From Butyricicoccus_A sp963601915 (GTDB taxonomy: Bacteria > Bacillota > Clostridia > Oscillospirales > Butyricicoccaceae): DNA of 64,000 nucleotides. Below, one piece after another: positions 60,151 through 64,000 of this stretch; position 1 is the stretch's first letter, and each line of letters begins with the position of its first letter. The position numbers and the translations under genes were made by a program. The notes beneath the pieces are model-generated. The model was not told where the DNA came from and searched no databases. It worked only from the letters and a program-made list of their open reading frames with translations. The stretch covers positions 20,366 through 84,365 of the forward strand of contig CAVCGL010000011.1 in assembly GCA_963601915.1 (NCBI GenBank), in the 5' to 3' direction.

Positions 60151-62233
60151 TGTCAACACTCTCCTTGGAATTATCTAACCAGTGATACGTTGTCTTGCGG
60201 ATAAGCGGTGCGAACAAAATCAGCATAGCTGGCAGAACAAACAAAATAACCAGCATGGAGATAATGGCGCCACGGCTGATGAGCAGACATAAGCCGCGAA
60301 TCAAATCAATGCGGGAGACAAAATACAGACCGATTGTCGCCGCAAAGAAGCTCAGACCGCTTGTGATAATACTCGGTGCGCAGGTCTCGATGGCGGTTGC
60401 CGCCGCATCATGCGGGCTGAGACCGTTGAGCCGTTCCTCATGGAATCGTGTCGTCATGAGAATCGCATAGTCAACTGTCGCGCCGAGCTGAATGGTTCCG
60501 AGCACGATACTTGCGATAAACGGAATGGTGGAACCGGTAAAATACGGAATGCCCAGATTCACCATAATCGCGCCTTCAATCGCCAGAACGAGCAGGAACG
60601 GAATCGAAATCGAACGGAATGTAATGAGAATAATCACAAATACCGCCATAATAGAGAATACGGACGTGGAATTAAAGTCGTGCGCGGATGTGGTAATCAA
60701 ATCCTTGGTCATCGCGCCCTCACCGGTCAGCAAACCATCCGGATCATATTTCTTGATGATCTTATTCATCTGCTGTACCTGTGCATTCATCTCATCGGTG
60801 CCCGGCTTGTATTCCGTGGTAATCATCATCAGCTCATGTCCATTTGAGCGGAATACCTCCGCAATATCATCCGGAATTGCAACCTCTGGAATGCCGCCGC
60901 CGACAAATTTTTCATAGCACAGCGTCGATTTGATGCCGTCTACCTTATCCAGCTCGTCCGCCAGATTCTTTTTCTGTGCGGAGCTCATCTCATCATCGAT
61001 AACGACGAAATGGAAGCTCGGCATACCAAAATCTTCATCCAACTTATTGGTACCGGCGATGCCCGTCAAATTCTGCGGCAGCGAATCGGTCAGCGTATAA
61101 TAAACACTGGTCAGTCCCTGTGCGCGGAAGAACACCAACGCTACGACAACAAAGATCAATAAAATACGCTTCGGATGCTTGGTGACAACCCCAGCCACCT
61201 TATGCATCTTCGGTGTGATAACCGGATGCACGCTCTTTTCAATGATCTTGTCAAAATACATGATGAGCGCCGGCAGGATGGTCAGCGTGCTGACAACGCC
61301 GAGCGCAACGCCCTTCGCCATCACGATACCAATATCCGAACCGAGCTTCAGCGACATGGCACACATGGCCAGGAAGCCTGCGATTGTCGTCAGAGACGAG
61401 GATACAATGGATGTACTGGTCAGACAAATCGCAGAAACCATCGCATCACTATTGGATTTGTATTCTTTTTCCTCTTGATACCGGTGCAGCAGGAAAATAC
61501 TAAAGTCCATGGTAACGCCCAGCTGCAATACCGCGGCGAGCGCCTGTGTAATATAGGATATTTCTCCCAAGAAAATATTGCTGCCGAAATTATAGACAAC
61601 CGGGAACAGCACGCCCAGCATAAAAATAAACGGGACAGCCGTATTTTCCAAGAACAGGAACAGAACAATCAAGCTGAATATGACGGCGCACAGCACGTAC
61701 TTCGGCAGCTCCTGATTGACCAGCTCCTTGGTGTCCTCCAAAATCGTGGACATACCGCCGAGGAAGCAGTCCTTTTTCATAATGCTCTTGATTTCTACAA
61801 TCGCATTGATGGTTTTATCCGATGCGCTGGACTGCTCAAAGCGCACCATCATCATGGTCGAGTCGTTTTTGCCGTACATCATGTCCTGTACGTTGTCCGG
61901 CAGCATTTCCTTCGGTACCGTGACGTCTACCACATCACTGGTCCAGAAGCAGCTTGTTACGCCGTCCACGCTCTCCACATCTTCTTTTAGCTTGAGCAAT
62001 TGCGCCGTGGGCATATCCCCCTCCACGGTAATCATCGCGGTAGATGCCAAGTTGAAATCCTCATCGAGGTATCGTTCGCCCTCCATAGATTCCAGCTCTT
62101 CCGGCAGGTAGCTCAGAATATCATAGTTGATTCTTGTGTTGATGTAGCCAAACACCGACAGCACCAGCAGCACACACGCCACTGCCAGCACAAAGCCGCG
62201 CCGCTTGACCACAAAACGGGCTACACGCTCCAT
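60128..62233 (-). CDS. MMPL/RND family transporter
   Basis: A 701-residue protein with two repeated halves, each with a large external loop and six-helix bundle. GEISYITQALAAVLQLGVTM with DFSIFLLHRY in half one, and GTIQLGATVDYAILMTTRFH in half two, are the TM4-type signatures; the aspartates of the LGxTxDF/LGATVDY segments would couple protons. Members export lipids, toxins or drugs. The ATG at 62233 is preferred to 62272, which lacks a ribosome site. Expression is driven by a promoter that carries a TetR-type palindrome, so it is probably induced by its substrate. Confidence 0.92.
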   Translation of the reverse strand: MERVARFVVKRRGFVLAVACVLLVLSVFGYINTRINYDILSYLPEELESMEGERYLDEDFNLASTAMITVEGDMPTAQLLKLKEDVESVDGVTSCFWTSDVVDVTVPKEMLPDNVQDMMYGKNDSTMMMVRFEQSSASDKTINAIVEIKSIMKKDCFLGGMSTILEDTKELVNQELPKYVLCAVIFSLIVLFLFLENTAVPFIFMLGVLFPVVYNFGSNIFLGEISYITQALAAVLQLGVTMDFSIFLLHRYQEEKEYKSNSDAMVSAICLTSTSIVSSSLTTIAGFLAMCAMSLKLGSDIGIVMAKGVALGVVSTLTILPALIMYFDKIIEKSVHPVITPKMHKVAGVVTKHPKRILLIFVVVALVFFRAQGLTSVYYTLTDSLPQNLTGIAGTNKLDEDFGMPSFHFVVIDDEMSSAQKKNLADELDKVDGIKSTLCYEKFVGGGIPEVAIPDDIAEVFRSNGHELMMITTEYKPGTDEMNAQVQQMNKIIKKYDPDGLLTGEGAMTKDLITTSAHDFNSTSVFSIMAVFVIILITFRSISIPFLLVLAIEGAIMVNLGIPYFTGSTIPFIASIVLGTIQLGATVDYAILMTTRFHEERLNGLSPHDAAATAIETCAPSIITSGLSFFAATIGLYFVSRIDLIRGLCLLISRGAIISMLVILFVLPAMLILFAPLIRKTTYHWLDNSKESVDIEVQKES

Positions 62234-62318
62234 AATTGATGCCTTACTCCTTTCCTTGCCTGTCCGACTCATCGCCGAAATAGATAAAAATAGACGATCG
62301 TCATTTTATAGCATCCTT

Positions 62319-62347
62319 AGTATAGTCTAAAAATGACCATTGGTCAA
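62319..62347 (-). promoter_or_regulatory. MMPL operon promoter with operator O1
   Basis: TTGACC (62342-62347)-N17-TATACT (62319-62324), leftward. The perfect 13-bp palindrome TGACCATTGGTCA (62334-62346) covers the -35 box, a position where a bound repressor would block polymerase. Confidence 0.8.
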
Positions 62348-62383
62348 TGTTTATCCTACAAACAATTTTCTCTGTTTTGAAAC

Positions 62384-62396
62384 TGACGTTTGGTCA
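62384..62396. promoter_or_regulatory. Operator-like palindrome O2
   Basis: TGACGTTTGGTCA, the same 13-bp design as O1 with one unpaired position, centred 50 bp from O1 and 35 bp before the TetR gene -35 box. It is probably a second site for the TetR protein. Confidence 0.65.
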
Positions 62397-62430
62397 TTTT
62401 TCCGAAATTTATTTTTTCCTTTTCCGATTC

Positions 62431-62459
62431 TTGTCAATCGGAGGACTTCAAGCTATACT
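62431..62459 (+). promoter_or_regulatory. Promoter of the TetR gene
   Basis: TTGTCA (62431-62436)-N17-TATACT (62454-62459), rightward, 36 bases before the start codon. Confidence 0.7.
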
Positions 62460-62495
62460 AATATACACATGCTGTTTACATGAAGGGAGATTGTT

Positions 62496-63119
62496 ATGGG
62501 GCACAGTTTGCATCAGAAAAAAGAAGAAAAAAAGAAAAATCTACTGGATGCTGCCCATATTCTCTTTCTTCAGAAGGGCTTTTCCAAAACCAGCATCAGC
62601 GAGATTTCCAAGCAGGCGAGGGTTGCCAAGGGCACGTTCTATCTCTATTTTAAGGATAAGGATGAGCTGCTGGAGCACTTAATTTTACAGATCGGACGGC
62701 ATATTCTGACGCTCGCCTACGAGCACACCGAGCAGCATCGCACGGAGGACTTCACCGAAAACGTCATCCTTTTTGTCGATTATATCATCACGTATTTTTC
62801 TACACACAAGGACAGCCTGCGCCTCATCCAGCGCAATTTTTCCTGGTCTATGGTGCAGCACAGTCTGGAGCAAGAGGGAAGCGACGTCCTGCGCCAGCAG
62901 CTGCTCGAACGATTGCAGGCATCTCCCGCTTCGCAAAACCATACACAGCAAGAGCTGTTTAACATGGTATATATCATCGTCGAGCTGTGCAGCTCGGTCT
63001 GTTATTCCAGCATCATCGAGCAAATTCCCGACACGATTGACCACATGAAACCCCTGCTGTACACCATGATTCGGAGGATTTTGAACAATGAACCAATCCA
63101 CTCCAACGCTGATCTTTGA
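62496..63119 (+). CDS. TetR/AcrR-family transcriptional regulator
   Basis: A 207-residue repressor. The N-terminal helix-turn-helix is AHILFLQKGFSKTSISEISK with QARVAKGTFYLYFKDKDELL (about 18-57), the standard TetR DNA-binding pattern. The rest is a helical ligand and dimer domain. AAGGGAG lies six bases before the ATG. It is divergent from the MMPL-export operon, whose promoter carries a matching palindrome, so it most likely represses that operon and is released by a toxic or membrane-active compound. It overlaps the HAD gene by 32 bases. Confidence 0.95.
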   Translation: MGHSLHQKKEEKKKNLLDAAHILFLQKGFSKTSISEISKQARVAKGTFYLYFKDKDELLEHLILQIGRHILTLAYEHTEQHRTEDFTENVILFVDYIITYFSTHKDSLRLIQRNFSWSMVQHSLEQEGSDVLRQQLLERLQASPASQNHTQQELFNMVYIIVELCSSVCYSSIIEQIPDTIDHMKPLLYTMIRRILNNEPIHSNADL

Positions 63120-63744
63120 TATGGACGGCATCATTCTCGACACCGAGCAGGTTGTCCGGCGGTGTTGGCACGATATTGCCCCGAATTTTCACGCGGAAGA
63201 CATTGATCCGGTCTTTCTCTCCACGGTCGGCACGACGCGCGTACACACCTGCGAAATTTTGCGCGAACGCTATGGGGCAGATTTTCCGGCAGAAGAATTT
63301 AACAGCGCCGCCAGCCGCCGCTATCACGAAATTGATGACGCTGAGGGCGTGCCGGTCAAGGCCGGTGCCCGGGAGCTGCTTCATTGGGCCAAAGAAAGCG
63401 GCTATGCACTCGGTCTCGCCTCTTCCACCAGACAGGCGGTTGTCGAAAAAGAGCTGTCTGAGCGAGGGCTTTTGTCTTATTTTGACTATGTGCTCGGCGG
63501 CGATAAAATCACGCGCAGCAAGCCTGCCCCGGATATTTATGCGACCGCCTGCCGCGCCATGCACACAGACCCTGCCAAGACATACGCCATCGAGGATTCC
63601 TACAACGGCATCCGCTCTGCGCACGCCGCGGGCATGATGCCGATCATGGTGCCGGATCTGCTGCCGCCGACCGAAGAAATGCGGCAGCTCGCCGTCCACA
63701 TCTTTTCCGACCTCACGGAATTCCACAAATTTTTAAAGCAATAA
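63088..63744 (+). CDS. HAD-family phosphatase (beta-phosphoglucomutase-like)
   Basis: A 218-residue HAD hydrolase of subfamily IA. The first motif IFDMDGIILDTE (about 8-19) has the nucleophile and acid/base aspartates. A helical cap follows, then LGLASSTRQAVVEK (motif II), SKPAPDIY (lysine motif III) and AIEDSYNGIRSAHAAGM (acidic motif IV). It dephosphorylates a small phosphorylated metabolite or acts as a phosphomutase. It starts inside the last 32 bases of the TetR gene with GGAGG upstream and is probably co-transcribed. No functional link to the exporter is evident. Confidence 0.93.
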   Translation: MNQSTPTLIFDMDGIILDTEQVVRRCWHDIAPNFHAEDIDPVFLSTVGTTRVHTCEILRERYGADFPAEEFNSAASRRYHEIDDAEGVPVKAGARELLHWAKESGYALGLASSTRQAVVEKELSERGLLSYFDYVLGGDKITRSKPAPDIYATACRAMHTDPAKTYAIEDSYNGIRSAHAAGMMPIMVPDLLPPTEEMRQLAVHIFSDLTEFHKFLKQ

Positions 63745-63749
63745 GTATG

Positions 63750-63788
63750 AAAAATCCAGAGCCGAAACAACCGGTTCTGGATTTTTTT
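63750..63788 (+). terminator. Terminator of the TetR-HAD operon
   Basis: A 14-bp stem with one G-U pair, a nine-base loop and a seven-T tail, six bases after the stop. Confidence 0.9.
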
Positions 63789-63812
63789 GTGTCTGACGCA
63801 CAAACCAAACGC

Positions 63813-64000
63813 GTCTCTCCCTCTGGGAGAGATGTCGCGCAGCGACAGAGAGGGCTAGGCTCCCTCGTGAGGGAGCTGGATTGCCGCTTTGCGGCAAGAC
63901 TGAGGGAGTAACCAGCTGACAGTGATGAACCAGAGTAACTCTAATGCAGACTTGCTTGCGTGCTGCTCCTTCCGTCACGGCTTGCGCCGCGCCACCTTCC
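63813..64000 (-). repeat. Modular palindromic repeat, copy C (M1 then M3, reversed, cut by window end)
   Basis: M1 in reverse orientation (63813-63908), then a spacer and M3 reversed from about 63950 to the window end. M2 is absent. M1 differs from copies A and B at few positions, some of them compensatory in stems (for example the loop of GCCGCTTTGCGGC). Located directly after a terminator, as in copy A and B. Confidence 0.85.

Noticed and set aside
1..64000. tRNA, rRNA, tmRNA or SRP RNA genes
   Set aside because: No cloverleaf with a CCA end or conserved RNA core was recognised while reading the gaps between genes.

Overview
The window looks like core chromosome of a Gram-positive, anaerobic member of the Clostridia. 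This rests on the gene order rpoB-rpoC-L7Ae-rpsL-rpsG-fusA-tuf, a complete F-type ATP synthase operon, AGGAGG-type ribosome sites, SigA-like promoters, ferredoxin-linked 2-oxoacid metabolism and many Rho-independent terminators. Membership of Oscillospirales (Butyricicoccus/Agathobaculum-like) is an inference from overall gene content only. No rRNA, tRNA, transposase, prophage or CRISPR array was seen.

Layout. 1-6.2 kb: a sugar/inositol-type catabolic cluster. An iolE-like dehydratase (cut by the window edge) and a Gfo/Idh/MocA dehydrogenase run left. An AraC regulator, an SSF sodium symporter, a YczE-like membrane protein and a metal-dependent hydrolase run right. 6.2-12.3 kb: arylpyruvate/arylacetate metabolism (paaK-like ligase, iorB, iorA, a TrpR/YerC-family regulator, an acyl-CoA synthetase). 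12.4-17.7 kb: an ECF sigma/anti-sigma pair, a lipid glycosyltransferase, murC and an MreB-like actin. 17.8-20.7 kb: comFC and recD2. 20.8-33.9 kb: the translation and RNA polymerase block, all leftward. 34-40.5 kb: a histidine phosphatase, rmlA, an AEC transporter, small and large membrane proteins, a lipoprotein amidase and a YARHG protein. 40.6-47.8 kb: the atp operon. 48.1-52.3 kb: pyrE, a lone NACHT-pentapeptide-repeat ATPase, rpiA and a ferredoxin. 52.5-57.8 kb: an NSS amino-acid transporter and a three-gene surface-polymer operon (GT2, flippase, TagB/F-like). 57.8-63.7 kb: an MMPL/RND transporter with a secreted repeat protein, divergent from a TetR regulator and a HAD phosphatase.

The best candidates for something new are: the stand-alone NACHT-pentapeptide protein, an immune-type STAND ATPase in AT-rich DNA between pyrE and rpiA; a modular palindromic repeat family present three times (50.9, 53.9 and 63.8 kb), always beside a terminator; an ATP synthase c subunit with two carboxylates in the ion site, which suggests sodium coupling; a TetR-controlled MMPL/secreted-repeat export pair with two matching palindromic operators; and a possible structured small RNA near 37.3 kb.

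Several start codons were moved from the longest open frame to a downstream codon on ribosome-site or promoter evidence (Gfo/Idh, SSF, ECF sigma, rpsG GTG, atpD, AtpI, MMPL protein and others). All functions are read from sequence motifs by eye; no database search was run.
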